Positions 55,009 to 64,000 are shown, numbered from the stretch's first letter. The stretch is 64,000 nucleotides of DNA from Tropicimonas_B omnivorans (GCF_031846565.1 NZ_JAVRHL010000001.1:868001-932000); one strand, 5' to 3'. Notes: generated by a model not told the origin, from the sequence alone. Program-made: numbers and translations.

Positions 55009-57402
55009 CTACTCCGCGGCTGTCGCGAAAGCGCGGCTGGAGCGGATGTCCCAGATATCGGCCATGTAGCCGCGGATCGTCCGGTCGGAGGAGAACCAGC
55101 CCGACCGGGCGGTGTTGAGTGCGGCGGCGCGGGTCCAGGCGGCGGTGTCGCGATACGCGGCATCGACCTCGCGCTGGGCGCGCCAGTAATCGGAGAAATC
55201 GGACGAGACGAGGAAGTAGTCCGGCCCCGTGACGTTCGCGACGACGCCGTGATACCGGTCCGGCTCCTCGGGGGAGAAGACGCCGGAGCGGATGGCCTCC
55301 AGCGCCCGCGCTAGGCGCGGATCATCGGCGACGGCCCGGGCGGCATGGTTCTCGACGCGGCGTCGCTCCACGACCTCCTCGGCGGTCATCCCGAAGAGGA
55401 AGAAGTTGTCGGCACCGACCCGTTCGCGGATCTCCACGTTCGCGCCATCGAGCGTGCCGACGGTCAGCGCGCCGTTGAGGGCGAATTTCATGTTGCCGGT
55501 GCCGGAGGCTTCCTTGCCGGCCGTCGAAATCTGTTCCGACAGGTCCGCGGCAGGGATCAGGCGCTCGGCCAGCGTCACGTTGTAGTTCGGCGGGTAGATC
55601 ACCTTGAGGAACTTGCTGGTCACCGAATCGGCATTCAGCACGCGGCCGACGTCGTTGATCAGGTGGATGATCTCCTTGGCGAAGACGTAGCCGGGCGCCG
55701 CCTTGCCGGCGAAGATCTTGACCCTCGGGGTCCAGTCCGCGTTCGGATTGTCCCGGATCTCCTGCCAGAGCGCGACGGTCTCGATGATGTTGAGGTGCTG
55801 GCGCTTGTACTCGTGCAGGCGCTTGATCTGGATATCGAACATGGCAGCGGGGTCGATCTTCTCGCCGAGACTATCCTTGACCCAGGCCGCGAGGTCTTCC
55901 TTGTTGGCGCGCTTCGCCGCGGAATAGGCGTCGAGGAAGGCGGGATCGTCCACGTGGTCCTCGAGGCGGCTGAGCTGCTCCAGGTCGTCGACCCAGCCCT
56001 CTCCGATGCGATCGGTCGTCAGCGCGGAGAGCCGCGGATTGGAGGACAGGACCCAGCGCCGCGGCGTGACGCCGTTGGTCTGGTTGACGATCCGTTCGGG
56101 GTGCAGCGCGTGCAGTTCGGAGAAGACCGTCTTCTTCATCAGCTCCGTGTGCAGCGCGGAGACGCCGTTCACGCGATTGGCCATGATGAAGCTGAGTTCG
56201 CCCATCTTCACCTGCCCGTGCTCCAGGGCCGTGACGGTGCGGCCCGGGTTCAGGCGCGCATGCCATTCGTCGATCCGCGCGATGAGGGCGAGGTGGCGCG
56301 GCAGGAGGCGGCCCATCAGCCCCTCGGACCAGCGCTCCAGCGCCTCGGGCAGAAGCGTGTGGTTCGTGTAGTTCAGGCAGCGGCGGGCGAGGTCCACCGA
56401 GGCGTTGAACTCGATGCCCCGCTCGTCATGCAGGAGGCGAACGAGCTCCGGCCCGGCGATGGCGGGATGCGTGTCGTTGAGCTGGATCGCAACCTTCTCG
56501 GGGAGGAGCGCGATGTCGTCATGCTCGCGCTCGAACCGGGCGAGGATGTCCCGCAGGGAGGCGGCGGTGAAGAAATATTCCTGCTTGAGACGCAGCTCCT
56601 TGCCCTGCTCCGTCGTGTCGTCGGGGTAGAGCACGCGAGAGATGGTCCGGGCCAGCGTTCCGGGTTCGGCCGCGGCGACGTAGCGGCCGGCGTTGAACGC
56701 CGCGAGGTCGAACGCGTGGGCGGCCCTCGCTTCCCAGAGACGCAGGGTATTGGACCAGCTGCCCTGCCAGCCGACGACGGGGGTGTCGTGGGCGGAGGCG
56801 ATGACATGCTCCGCAGGGGTCCAGATGCAGCGACCGTTCTCCTCGTGGACCTCGCCGCCGAAGCCGATCTCGAAAGCGACGTCCGGACGCTCGAATTCCC
56901 AGGCGTGCCGCTGGGAGAGCCAGTCCTCCGGCTCTTCCATCTGGCGACCGTTCTCGAAGGTCTGGCGGAAGAGGCCGTGCTCGTACCGGATGCCGTAACC
57001 GATGGCGGGTGTCCCGATCGTTGAGAGCGATTCCAGGAAACAGGCGGCGAGACGCCCGAGACCGCCATTGCCGAGCGCGGCATCCGGCTCCGTCGCGACG
57101 ACGGCGTCGTAATCGACGCCGAGGTCCAGCATCGCGGCTTCGGCCTGCTTGTCGAGGCGAAGGTTCACGACCGCGTCCTCGAGGAGGCGTCCGATCAGGA
57201 ACTCCATCGAGAGGTAGTAGACGCGCTTCATCCTGCCATCCCGGGACGTGCGCATCGCGTCGTGCCAGCTTTCGGTGATCCGGTCCCTGACGGTGTAGGA
57301 CAGCGCCATGCGCCAGTCGTACCGGGTCGCCATCTCGGCTTCCTTGCCCAGCGTATAGGTCAGGTGGCGGAGAATCTCGGAGCGAAATTCGGTATGTGGC
57401 AT
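55009..57402 (-). CDS. glgP: glycogen phosphorylase
   Basis: Releases glucose 1-phosphate from glycogen ends with pyridoxal phosphate as cofactor. The 797-residue protein shows the family N-terminus MALSYTVRDRITESWHD, MEFLIGRLLEDAVVNL, AALGNGGLGRLAACFLES, the QLNDTHPAIAGPEL segment and the C-terminal EASGTGNMKFALNGALTVGT, which holds the PLP-binding lysine region. It is first in the glycogen cluster, with its own promoter candidate at 57451-57480. Confidence 0.96.
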   Translation of the reverse strand: MPHTEFRSEILRHLTYTLGKEAEMATRYDWRMALSYTVRDRITESWHDAMRTSRDGRMKRVYYLSMEFLIGRLLEDAVVNLRLDKQAEAAMLDLGVDYDAVVATEPDAALGNGGLGRLAACFLESLSTIGTPAIGYGIRYEHGLFRQTFENGRQMEEPEDWLSQRHAWEFERPDVAFEIGFGGEVHEENGRCIWTPAEHVIASAHDTPVVGWQGSWSNTLRLWEARAAHAFDLAAFNAGRYVAAAEPGTLARTISRVLYPDDTTEQGKELRLKQEYFFTAASLRDILARFEREHDDIALLPEKVAIQLNDTHPAIAGPELVRLLHDERGIEFNASVDLARRCLNYTNHTLLPEALERWSEGLMGRLLPRHLALIARIDEWHARLNPGRTVTALEHGQVKMGELSFIMANRVNGVSALHTELMKKTVFSELHALHPERIVNQTNGVTPRRWVLSSNPRLSALTTDRIGEGWVDDLEQLSRLEDHVDDPAFLDAYSAAKRANKEDLAAWVKDSLGEKIDPAAMFDIQIKRLHEYKRQHLNIIETVALWQEIRDNPNADWTPRVKIFAGKAAPGYVFAKEIIHLINDVGRVLNADSVTSKFLKVIYPPNYNVTLAERLIPAADLSEQISTAGKEASGTGNMKFALNGALTVGTLDGANVEIRERVGADNFFLFGMTAEEVVERRRVENHAARAVADDPRLARALEAIRSGVFSPEEPDRYHGVVANVTGPDYFLVSSDFSDYWRAQREVDAAYRDTAAWTRAAALNTARSGWFSSDRTIRGYMADIWDIRSSRAFATAAE

Positions 57403-57450
57403 TGGTCTCTCCGGTCAGGGCGGCACGATGTCCGCGCTGGGGGATTATTT

Positions 57451-57480
57451 ACTATACGAGTTTCCGGCCGGTTATCGCAA
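57451..57480 (-). promoter_or_regulatory. candidate promoter of glgP
   Basis: On the minus strand TTGCGA (57475-57480) and TATAGT (57451-57456) are separated by 18 bases, about 50 bases before the glgP ATG, in an AT-rich patch that stands out from the surrounding sequence. Good match to a sigma-70-type promoter, read by eye. Confidence 0.55.
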
Positions 57481-57660
57481 ACGGGCAGGAGCACGGGATT
57501 TGTCTCGGATTAGATGCTTTTCACTGTGCCAAGGCCCGCGATGCAAGGCCTCAGTGAGCGATCGGGGCGGATTTGTGCCGTTCGGAGCGCATGGCGAGGC
57601 AAGGCACGAGGACGCATCGCCGGTGCACAAATTTTAGGCAAGGTCCCGACGTTGCCCACT

Positions 57661-58170
57661 TTATTGCCATTCGGCGAAGCGACCGAAGGCGCCTTGCGCG
57701 AACAGAAGCGGGGTGCCCGTCCCGAGGGTGACCTTCTCGATCTGGCCGAGAACGATGGTGTGATCGCCGGCGGGGTGAGCCGCGTAGTGCAGGCATTCGA
57801 AGCGGGCGAGGCAGTCGGGCAGAAGGGGCGTTCCGGCCGCGCCGTGTTGCAGCTCGATCCCGTCGAAGTCCCGCCCGGAGGCGGCGGCACGGCGGGCCAG
57901 GTCTTCCTGGTCGTCCTTCAGGACGTGGACGGCGAAATGCCGGGCCTCGACGAACGGGTCGTGCCGGGCGCTCTTGCGGGCCGGGGACCACAGGACGAGC
58001 GGCGGCTCCAGCGACACGGAGGCGAAGCTGTTCGCCGTCATCGCGAGCGGGCCGTCCGGCGCGGCGCAGGTGACGATGGTGACGCCCGTACCGAAATGCC
58101 CCAGCGCCGTGCGGATGGAGCGAAGGTTGGACGGATCGGGCTCGAAGGCAGTAGGCGCAGCGTCTGTCAT
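57661..58170 (-). CDS. flavin reductase family protein
   Basis: A 169-residue flavin-binding split-barrel protein. Family landmarks are RTALGHFGTGVTIVTCAAPDGP (about residues 20-41), AMTANSFASVSLEPPLVLWSP and the C-terminal GDHTIVLGQIEKV. Such proteins supply reduced FMN/FAD to partner monooxygenases or reduce ferric and other acceptors with NAD(P)H. No monooxygenase partner is adjacent. It lies between the type VI cluster and glgP on the same strand, but with gaps of more than 250 bases on both sides it is likely its own unit. Confidence 0.87.
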   Translation of the reverse strand: MTDAAPTAFEPDPSNLRSIRTALGHFGTGVTIVTCAAPDGPLAMTANSFASVSLEPPLVLWSPARKSARHDPFVEARHFAVHVLKDDQEDLARRAAASGRDFDGIELQHGAAGTPLLPDCLARFECLHYAAHPAGDHTIVLGQIEKVTLGTGTPLLFAQGAFGRFAEWQ

Positions 58171-58498
58171 GGGACACGTCTTAGCTGGAACGAAGGCCGA
58201 AACTAGCCCGGAGGCGACTTAAAGTTCCGCGCACGGTATGTGCGGCAAAGAAGACGCCCCCGGATCAGGGGCGCCTTTATCATGCTTGAAATGCACACAT
58301 CGGGGAACGTCTGCGGCCCCGTCCGGAGGGAATGCCGGGGCCGCTTGCAGCCCTGACAGCCCAGTATGACAGGGCGATGAGGAAGGCGTGACAATCTCGT
58401 AAAGGATGGGGCAGGCGAGAGCCCGGGACGGCCGGGGCGCCCGCCACCCGCGGGCCGTCGCGGCAAGGCGGGGGGCGGGTGCCCCCGGCCTCCTCCTT
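58171..58498. other. 328-base intergenic region with two hairpins after tssH
   Basis: No gene is supported. Two inverted repeats are visible: CGCCCC/GGGGCG (58255-58273), followed on the minus strand by TCTTT and so a possible terminator for the type VI operon, and a 9-base perfect repeat GCGGCCCCG/CGGGGCCGC (58313-58344) with a 14-base loop. Confidence 0.5.
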
Positions 58499-61336
58499 TC
58501 AGGTGAGCGCGTAGGTGAAGCCGCCTTCGCCGGTATCCACCTTCACCTCCCTGATCTCCTCGCCGGCGACGGCCTTGTTGAGGATCTGGCGGGACAGGTC
58601 GGGCAGGATGGAATTGGTGATGATGTTGTCGATCATCCGGCCGCCCGAATCGGGATCCTGGCACTTGCCCACGATCTCTTCGATCACTGCGTCCGAGAAG
58701 CTCATCGTCGCGCCGTGGTTCGCCTTCACCCGCTTGACGATGGAGCCGAGCTTGAGGCGCGTGATCATGCCGATCACGTCCGACGAGAGCGGGTAGTAGG
58801 GGATCGTCACGATCCGCCCCAGAAGCGCCGGCGGGAAGACGTCGAGCAGCGCGGGACGAAGCGCCTCGGCCAGCGCGTCGGGGTCCGGACGCGCGGCGCC
58901 GCGGGCCGTCAGGTCCATGATGACGTCCGTCCCGGCATTGGAGGTCAACAGGATCAGCGTGTTCTTGAAGTCGATCTCCCTGCCGGTGCCGTCTTCCATC
59001 CTGCCCTTGTCGAAGACCTGGAAGAAGAGTTCGTGAACGTCGGGATGCGCCTTCTCGACCTCGTCGAGCAGGACCACTGAATAGGGCTTGCGCCGTACCG
59101 CCTCCGTCAGACGCCCGCCCTCGCCGTAGCCGACATAGCCCGGAGGCGCGCCCTTCAGGAGGGAGACCGAATGCGCCTCCTGGAATTCGCTCATGTTGAT
59201 GGTGATGACGTTCTGTTCGCCACCGTAGATCGCCTCGGCCAGGGCCAGCGCCGTCTCCGTCTTGCCGACGCCGGAGGGGCCGGCGAGCATGAAGACGCCG
59301 ATGGGCTTGTCGGGATTGTCGAGCTTGGCGCGGTTCGTCTCGATCCGTTTCGCGATCATCTTCAGGCCATGATCCTGACCGACGACGCGCTCCTGAAGGC
59401 GGTCGGCGAGGGTGAGGATCGCCTGCACCTCGTCCGTCACCATGCGCCCGACGGGGATGCCGGTCCAGTCGCCGACGACGGAGGCGACGGCCTGCGCATC
59501 CACGTGGGCGTAGATCATCCGCTCGTCGGGATCGCGGCTCTCCAGCTCCGAGACCCTGGCCGCAAGCGCGCTGCGCAGGGCCTCGGCATCCTCCTCCGAG
59601 GCGGGGGCGGCGAGCGCCGGATCGATCTGTGGCGCCTCCGCCGCGGCATCGCCGGGGGCGTCGGCCATCGGCTGGGCCGGCGCGGCCTCCTCCTCGGCGG
59701 CGCGCGGCGGCGGGGTCTGGTCAGGCTCCGGCGCGGAGGGGCTTTCGGGATCGGCGGCGGGGTTCCGGTCGACCGGAAGCCCTGCTGCGCTCGCGTCCCC
59801 GGTCAGCCGCGCACGCAGCTCCAGCACATCCGCCACCACGGCCTTCTCCGCCTCGTACATGGCCCTGAAGTCGTCCAGCTCCGCCTCGGTGGCTTTCAGC
59901 TCCTCCCTGATCTCGGCGATCCGGTCTTCGGCGACCTCACCGAGATCGGCCTGCCGCTCCTTGGCGGTCAGCTCCTTGGTCAGGCTGTCGATCCTGGCTT
60001 GTGCATCGGCGATGATCGCTGGCGTCGTGCTCTGCGAGATGGCCACGCGGGCGGCCGCCGTGTCGAGCAGGGAGACCGCCTTGTCGGGGAGCTGGCGGGC
60101 CGGGATGTAGCGGTGGGACAGCTGGACCGCGGCGACGATGGCCTCGTCCGAGATGCGCACGCCGTGGTGCTTCTCCATCGGCCCCATGATTCCGCGCAGC
60201 ATGTAGCAGCATCGGTCCACGTCCGGCTCGTCGATGGTGATCGGCTGGAAGCGGCGGGTGAGGGCGGGGTCCTTCTCGAAGTACTTCTGGTACTCCATCC
60301 ACGTCGTCGCGCCGATCGTCCTCAGCGTACCCCTGGCGAGGGCGGGCTTCATGAGGTTCGCCGCGTCCCCGGTCCCGGCCGCGCCACCGGCGCCGATCAG
60401 GGTATGGGCCTCGTCCACGAAGAGGATGATGGGGGTCGGAGAGCCCTGGACCTCGTCGATCACCTGCCGGAGGCGCTGTTCGAACTCTCCCTTCATGGAC
60501 GCGCCGGCCTGCATCAGGCCGATGTCGAGCGACAGGAGGCGAACGCCCTGAAGCTGTGGCGGCACATCCCCCGAGGCGAGACGCTGGGCGAACCCCTCGA
60601 CGACCGCTGTCTTTCCGACGCCGGCCTCCCCGGTGAGGATCGGGTTGTTCTGCCGGCGCCGCATCAGGATGTCGACGATCTGGCGGATCTCCTCGTCGCG
60701 GCCCACGATGGGATCCATCTTGCCGGACTTGGCATCCGCGGTCATGTCGATGCAGAACCGGTCGAGCGCCGTCGTCCCGCGCCGCTCCTCCCCCTCGCCG
60801 GCGGGCGCAGCGCCGCCGCCGCCGCCGAGCCCGGACCCGTCCATCGGGCGCATGTCCTCCTCCTCGGAGGCGGCCCAGACGGAGCGGGCATCGTTCGCGA
60901 CGGTGGTCGGATCCAGTTTCGAGAGGGTGGGCGACGTATTCTCCAGCGCCTGGGAGAGCGTCTTGTCCTTCAGCATCCCCACCAGCATGTGCCCCGTGCG
61001 GATCGAGGGCTCGCCGAACAGGAGCGTGGCGTAGTGCCAGCCGCGGTCCAAAAGGTCGATCACGTGGGAGGAGAAGCCCGGCATCTCCGTGACGTTCTGC
61101 TTGTAGCTGTCGATGGTCTTCTGCGTCTCGATCATCACCTTGGAGCGATCGACGCCGTAATTCTGCAGGGCGATGGTGATGTCCGAGCGGTCGTTCATCA
61201 ACATGTGCAAGAGCCAGTGACTGAGCTCCACGTTGCGGTGGCCCTCGTTCTTGGCGTGGCGCAGGGCCTTCATGAAGGCGTCGTAGCCGGTCCGGTTCAA
61301 TTTGCCGGCGACTGTCTCCAGGCTGATCTCAGACAT
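58499..61336 (-). CDS. tssH: type VI secretion ATPase TssH (ClpV)
   Basis: AAA+ disaggregase that disassembles contracted type VI sheaths. The 945-residue protein has the N-terminal double Clp-N region, NBD1 with Walker A GEAGVGKTAVVEG near residue 235, a coiled-coil middle domain, and NBD2 with GPSGVGKTETALALAE near 685. Residues about 515-585 form an unusual proline/alanine/glutamate-rich stretch between the middle domain and NBD2. ClpB is excluded by the ClpV-like N-terminus (LETVAGKLNRTGYDAF) and by the tssF-tssG context. It starts 47 bases after tssG, behind a GGGGGAT ribosome-binding site. Confidence 0.94.
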   Translation of the reverse strand: MSEISLETVAGKLNRTGYDAFMKALRHAKNEGHRNVELSHWLLHMLMNDRSDITIALQNYGVDRSKVMIETQKTIDSYKQNVTEMPGFSSHVIDLLDRGWHYATLLFGEPSIRTGHMLVGMLKDKTLSQALENTSPTLSKLDPTTVANDARSVWAASEEEDMRPMDGSGLGGGGGAAPAGEGEERRGTTALDRFCIDMTADAKSGKMDPIVGRDEEIRQIVDILMRRRQNNPILTGEAGVGKTAVVEGFAQRLASGDVPPQLQGVRLLSLDIGLMQAGASMKGEFEQRLRQVIDEVQGSPTPIILFVDEAHTLIGAGGAAGTGDAANLMKPALARGTLRTIGATTWMEYQKYFEKDPALTRRFQPITIDEPDVDRCCYMLRGIMGPMEKHHGVRISDEAIVAAVQLSHRYIPARQLPDKAVSLLDTAAARVAISQSTTPAIIADAQARIDSLTKELTAKERQADLGEVAEDRIAEIREELKATEAELDDFRAMYEAEKAVVADVLELRARLTGDASAAGLPVDRNPAADPESPSAPEPDQTPPPRAAEEEAAPAQPMADAPGDAAAEAPQIDPALAAPASEEDAEALRSALAARVSELESRDPDERMIYAHVDAQAVASVVGDWTGIPVGRMVTDEVQAILTLADRLQERVVGQDHGLKMIAKRIETNRAKLDNPDKPIGVFMLAGPSGVGKTETALALAEAIYGGEQNVITINMSEFQEAHSVSLLKGAPPGYVGYGEGGRLTEAVRRKPYSVVLLDEVEKAHPDVHELFFQVFDKGRMEDGTGREIDFKNTLILLTSNAGTDVIMDLTARGAARPDPDALAEALRPALLDVFPPALLGRIVTIPYYPLSSDVIGMITRLKLGSIVKRVKANHGATMSFSDAVIEEIVGKCQDPDSGGRMIDNIITNSILPDLSRQILNKAVAGEEIREVKVDTGEGGFTYALT

Positions 61337-61383
61337 AAATGCATCCCCCGTCGGTTTGTTATTTGTCTTCTACTAAAACGTCG

Positions 61384-62394
61384 TCATGCCGCCTCGTGCA
61401 GGCTGAACGTGGCGCCGGTAATGCTCTCGCCGGGCTCCGCGTCCCCGGGATTGGCCCAGCTGGTCCAGCCGAGCTGTCCCGCCTGGCCGAGCCGGGCGGC
61501 CGGACGCGCGGTGGCGGGGAGGGTCAGCTCCACGTCGAAATCGACCGTCTCGCCGAGATAGAAGCGCACGAGGTCAGCGAGGTGTTGAAAGGCGGGCTGG
61601 CCGGGCAGGAAGGAGCGGTACTCGTCATAGGATGTGGTCCGGATCTCGATCACAGCCTTGTCGTTGATCGAATAGACCCGCGCGCCGGCATGGGTAGTCC
61701 GCCCCAGTTCGGCGCCGGTCCGGCCCATGCGGGTGAGATCGCTCTGCTCGAAATCGAGCCACATGCCGACCCGCTCCCGCAGACGCGCCTCCACCCCGAG
61801 GATGCCGCGGATCACCGTCTGAAGGCGCGCGGCGGACTTCACGCGGCCCGCCATCAGCCCGGCATAGGGCAGCTTTGCGCAGTCCGGGATGCTGTCCCGG
61901 CCCTTCGCGTCGGGCGTGCCGATGCCGATCATCGAGCCGACGTAATCGGCGAAGCGGTCGTCGTCCGGCCGGTCGAACTGCGCGATGGGCCGGGCATCGG
62001 CCCAGGCCCGGAAGAAAAGCTGCATCAGCCGCGTGGCGAAGATATCCACGAAGCGCACGAAGCTGTCGTCCCGCCCCTGCTGCCAGCGATAGGCCTCGAG
62101 TGTGGTCAGGAGCGGAAGCGCGCCCTGAGGGCCGAAGAAGCCGAGGAAGCGGGCCCGCAGTTGCACCGGCCCGTCCTTGTCGAACTCGGCGGACTGGATG
62201 TTCGAGGCGGGAAACTCGTAGAACGGATCCTGCCCAAGCCGAACGATCTCCTCCCGCATCACCGGCGCGCGACCGATGCGGGGCTTGTCCGGATGCATCC
62301 GCTCCAGCTCCCGCAGGAGGGCGAGGATGTCGAACCGCCACGGCTCGTCCGCAAGCTCCTCGCGGCGGGTCCGGGGCTCGGACGGGGCGCTCAC
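61384..62394 (-). CDS. tssG: type VI secretion baseplate subunit TssG
   Basis: Baseplate wedge protein that forms the TssF2-TssG core with TssE/TssK. The 336-residue protein has EPWRFDILALLRELERMHPDKPRIG near the N-terminus, SAEFDKDGPVQLRARFLGFFGPQGALP near 70-95 and a C-terminal FYLGETVDFDVELTL segment, all typical of TssG/VasB. The start is a GTG overlapping the tssF stop by four bases (GTGA), so the two baseplate partners are translationally coupled. Confidence 0.93.
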   Translation of the reverse strand: MSAPSEPRTRREELADEPWRFDILALLRELERMHPDKPRIGRAPVMREEIVRLGQDPFYEFPASNIQSAEFDKDGPVQLRARFLGFFGPQGALPLLTTLEAYRWQQGRDDSFVRFVDIFATRLMQLFFRAWADARPIAQFDRPDDDRFADYVGSMIGIGTPDAKGRDSIPDCAKLPYAGLMAGRVKSAARLQTVIRGILGVEARLRERVGMWLDFEQSDLTRMGRTGAELGRTTHAGARVYSINDKAVIEIRTTSYDEYRSFLPGQPAFQHLADLVRFYLGETVDFDVELTLPATARPAARLGQAGQLGWTSWANPGDAEPGESITGATFSLHEAA

Positions 62395-64000
62395 AGCAGC
62401 GGCCCCGTGCCGGAACGGGGCGGGAAGCGCATGACCTCGCCGCGCTGGTCGGAGGCGAGGACGGTCTCGGTGAAGCTGTTGATATGAGCGTAATCGGCGA
62501 AGAACCGGTCGAGCACGGCGCCGATATGCATGATGCCCGCCCCCTCGAAGGCCCGTTCGTCGAAGCGGACGGTGACCTCCGTGCCTCTCGCTGCATGGAA
62601 CCCGTCGGGCCGCCTGAGAGAGCGGGTGATGGGGCGGGCGGTGATGGAGGAGAATCCGCGCAGCTGCCGATCCGTGATCGCGTCCCCCACGTCTGCGAAG
62701 AGCGACAGAAGCTCCCGAAGGCCCCCGGCCGGGTCGTCCGCGCCGCGGTCGCTCAGGCCCAGGTGGTTGAAGGACAGCATGTTGACGAGACGCCAGAGCA
62801 CTTCGCCGTGCTTGCCGGTGCGTGGATCGTTGCGTTCGATCTGGGCGATCGAGGTCCGGGGCAGGGTCGGCCCGGAGATGCAGCTCAGCGCGACCTCCAT
62901 GTCATCCACCAGCCGGAAATCGACGGCGGATTGGCCGATGGGCAGTTGCTGCGTCAGGTGCCGGTTGGAGCAGAGCGCGGTGACCTGGAGCCGCTGGACC
63001 CTGTCCTTGTCGTCGAGCCCGGCCGGCTCGTAGAGGGACAGGAACGTCTCCGTGCCGATGTAGTCGCCGCCGAAGCCGAACCGGCGCTCCTTTTCCGTCA
63101 GGCGCCGGGGTCTGCGGCGGATCGTGTAGTAGAGCGCATCCTGCGGCCGGATCTCCGCATCGGGCAGCGAGTAGAGCCTGTGCACGCGGACCTTCTTGCG
63201 CACGCCCGCGTAATGGGCGGCGACGGAGGCGATGCGGTGGATCTCGTAATTCACCGACGGCGCGCTGTCCGGCACGACGATGTACTCGTTGTGCCTGGGA
63301 TCGGGCTTCACCTTGCTGCACTGTTCCTCGAAGAGGTTCACCGCCGGAACGGCATAGAGCCGGAAATTGTCGGGTCCGATCAGCGGCGCGAGGCGGGGCT
63401 GGGCGGTATCGAACTCGATCAGGATGTCGAAGGCGGGCGCCGGAATGCGGGACACGAGCGCCCGGAGCCCGGTCAGCCGGAAGCCGAGGAACTTCTGCGG
63501 CAGGACGTAGAATTCGCGCAAGAGGTTGAAGCCCGAGAAGATCTTGTCGTCCTCGGGAAAGAGCGCCTCTTCTTCGCGGAAGCCGATCTGCTCGATCATG
63601 CCGGGCGGGCAGGGCAGGAAGACCGGATCCCCGGCCTTGTCGAGGTAGCGCAGGGTGATCCGGGCGGTGTTCGCGAAGAGCTGCTCGTAGAGGGAGACCA
63701 TGTCGGGCCGGTTGCCGTTGAGATGCACGGGCAGCTCGTCGAGCTGCACCTCGTCCACCAGCGCGGGCTTCCGGCCGATCTTCGTGACCTCTTCGAGGGA
63801 GCGCTTCTTGTTGTCCGTGCGCCGCACGATGCGCAGGCGCAGACCGGCCGAGGTCTCCGGCAGGACATCGAGGCCGAGGGACTGGATCGGACCCGGGCTC
63901 GGAAGGTAATCCGCCTTGTCGATGTCCAGGGGCCAGACGGTCAGTGGCGCGGAGAGGCGGAACCGGCAGGACACGCGCTGTTCGCGCTCGACATAGGTCG
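62391..64000 (-). CDS. tssF: type VI secretion baseplate subunit TssF (5' end outside window)
   Basis: Baseplate wedge protein. The frame is open to the right edge of the window, and the residues before the first in-frame GTG (TYVEREQ...) read as continuous protein, so the true start lies beyond base 64000. About 535 residues are visible of an expected 580-620. TssF/VasA landmarks are VHLNGNRPDMVSLYEQLFANT, RLYAVPAVNLFEEQCSKVKPDP and RHLTQQLPIGQSAVDF near the C-terminal half. The coupled tssG and following tssH place it inside a standard type VI operon. Confidence 0.95.
   Translation of the reverse strand, partial: TYVEREQRVSCRFRLSAPLTVWPLDIDKADYLPSPGPIQSLGLDVLPETSAGLRLRIVRRTDNKKRSLEEVTKIGRKPALVDEVQLDELPVHLNGNRPDMVSLYEQLFANTARITLRYLDKAGDPVFLPCPPGMIEQIGFREEEALFPEDDKIFSGFNLLREFYVLPQKFLGFRLTGLRALVSRIPAPAFDILIEFDTAQPRLAPLIGPDNFRLYAVPAVNLFEEQCSKVKPDPRHNEYIVVPDSAPSVNYEIHRIASVAAHYAGVRKKVRVHRLYSLPDAEIRPQDALYYTIRRRPRRLTEKERRFGFGGDYIGTETFLSLYEPAGLDDKDRVQRLQVTALCSNRHLTQQLPIGQSAVDFRLVDDMEVALSCISGPTLPRTSIAQIERNDPRTGKHGEVLWRLVNMLSFNHLGLSDRGADDPAGGLRELLSLFADVGDAITDRQLRGFSSITARPITRSLRRPDGFHAARGTEVTVRFDERAFEGAGIMHIGAVLDRFFADYAHINSFTETVLASDQRGEVMRFPPRSGTGPLL

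Noticed and set aside
59171..61561. 796-residue open frame antisense to tssH, and similar long antisense frames over glgB, glgX, malQ, glgP and tssG
   Set aside because: They mirror known genes, are rich in R, G, H, L and D without domain motifs, and are expected in high-GC coding DNA.

Overview
The window is GC-rich (roughly 68-70% by eye), densely coded, and looks like chromosome of an alphaproteobacterium, most likely a member of the Rhodobacteraceae. The reasons are an alpha-type histidyl-tRNA synthetase next to hisZ-hisG, a tRNA-His of the alphaproteobacterial kind, and the combination of MmcB, a YcjX/YcjF pair, CarD, seven-iron ferredoxin, an S4 protein, an SUV3-like helicase and a RibB with a decayed second domain. 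I see no insertion sequence, prophage, CRISPR array, integrase or rRNA.

Layout. 1-2033: the 3' part of an FGGY pentulose kinase, facing slyX-gntK. 2217-5537: coupled hisS-hisZ-hisG. 5559-9342: a DUF421 membrane protein, then glpD and glpK for glycerol use. 9349-13620: truA, ycjX-ycjF and a Bax-inhibitor-1 family protein with a clear terminator. 13790-13866: tRNA-His(GUG). 14013-20315: small or poorly known genes, including DUF6324-like, glycosyltransferase-like, MmcB, YjdF-like, an endonuclease/exonuclease/phosphatase protein, a four-helix membrane protein, a ClpP-like periplasmic protein and a sulfotransferase. 20398-25638: carD, fdxA, an S4-domain protein, an SUV3-like RNA helicase and a TPR protein. 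25726-29272: an SCP2 protein and an alpha/beta hydrolase, then ribB-ribH-nusB. 29365-36338: a KefB/C-like antiporter, a very large low-complexity single-span protein with GspL-like and PilP/GspC-like ends, and a DXD glycosyltransferase-like protein.

36831-41460: opgC-opgG-opgH, encoding synthesis and decoration of osmoregulated periplasmic glucans. 41535-57402 (minus strand): a complete glycogen cluster in the order glgP, glgB, glgC, glgA, glgX, malQ, pgm, followed by a GH13-like enzyme resembling glucosylglycerol hydrolase. Most junctions from glgA onward overlap by 1-4 bases. 57661-58170: a flavin reductase. 58499-64000 (minus strand): the distal part of a type VI secretion cluster, tssF (cut by the window end), tssG and tssH/clpV.

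Functional picture. Two carbohydrate systems lie tail to tail: periplasmic glucans from UDP-glucose and cytoplasmic glycogen from ADP-glucose, with phosphoglucomutase supplying or draining the shared hexose-phosphate pool. The most interesting points are the tRNA-His/HisRS pair, the giant GspL/PilP-like fusion, the glucosylglycerol-hydrolase-like gene ending the glycogen operon, a 13-bp hairpin over the start of the S4 RNA-binding gene, and the membrane protein/ClpP-like/sulfotransferase locus. All family calls come from reading motifs; no database search was run.
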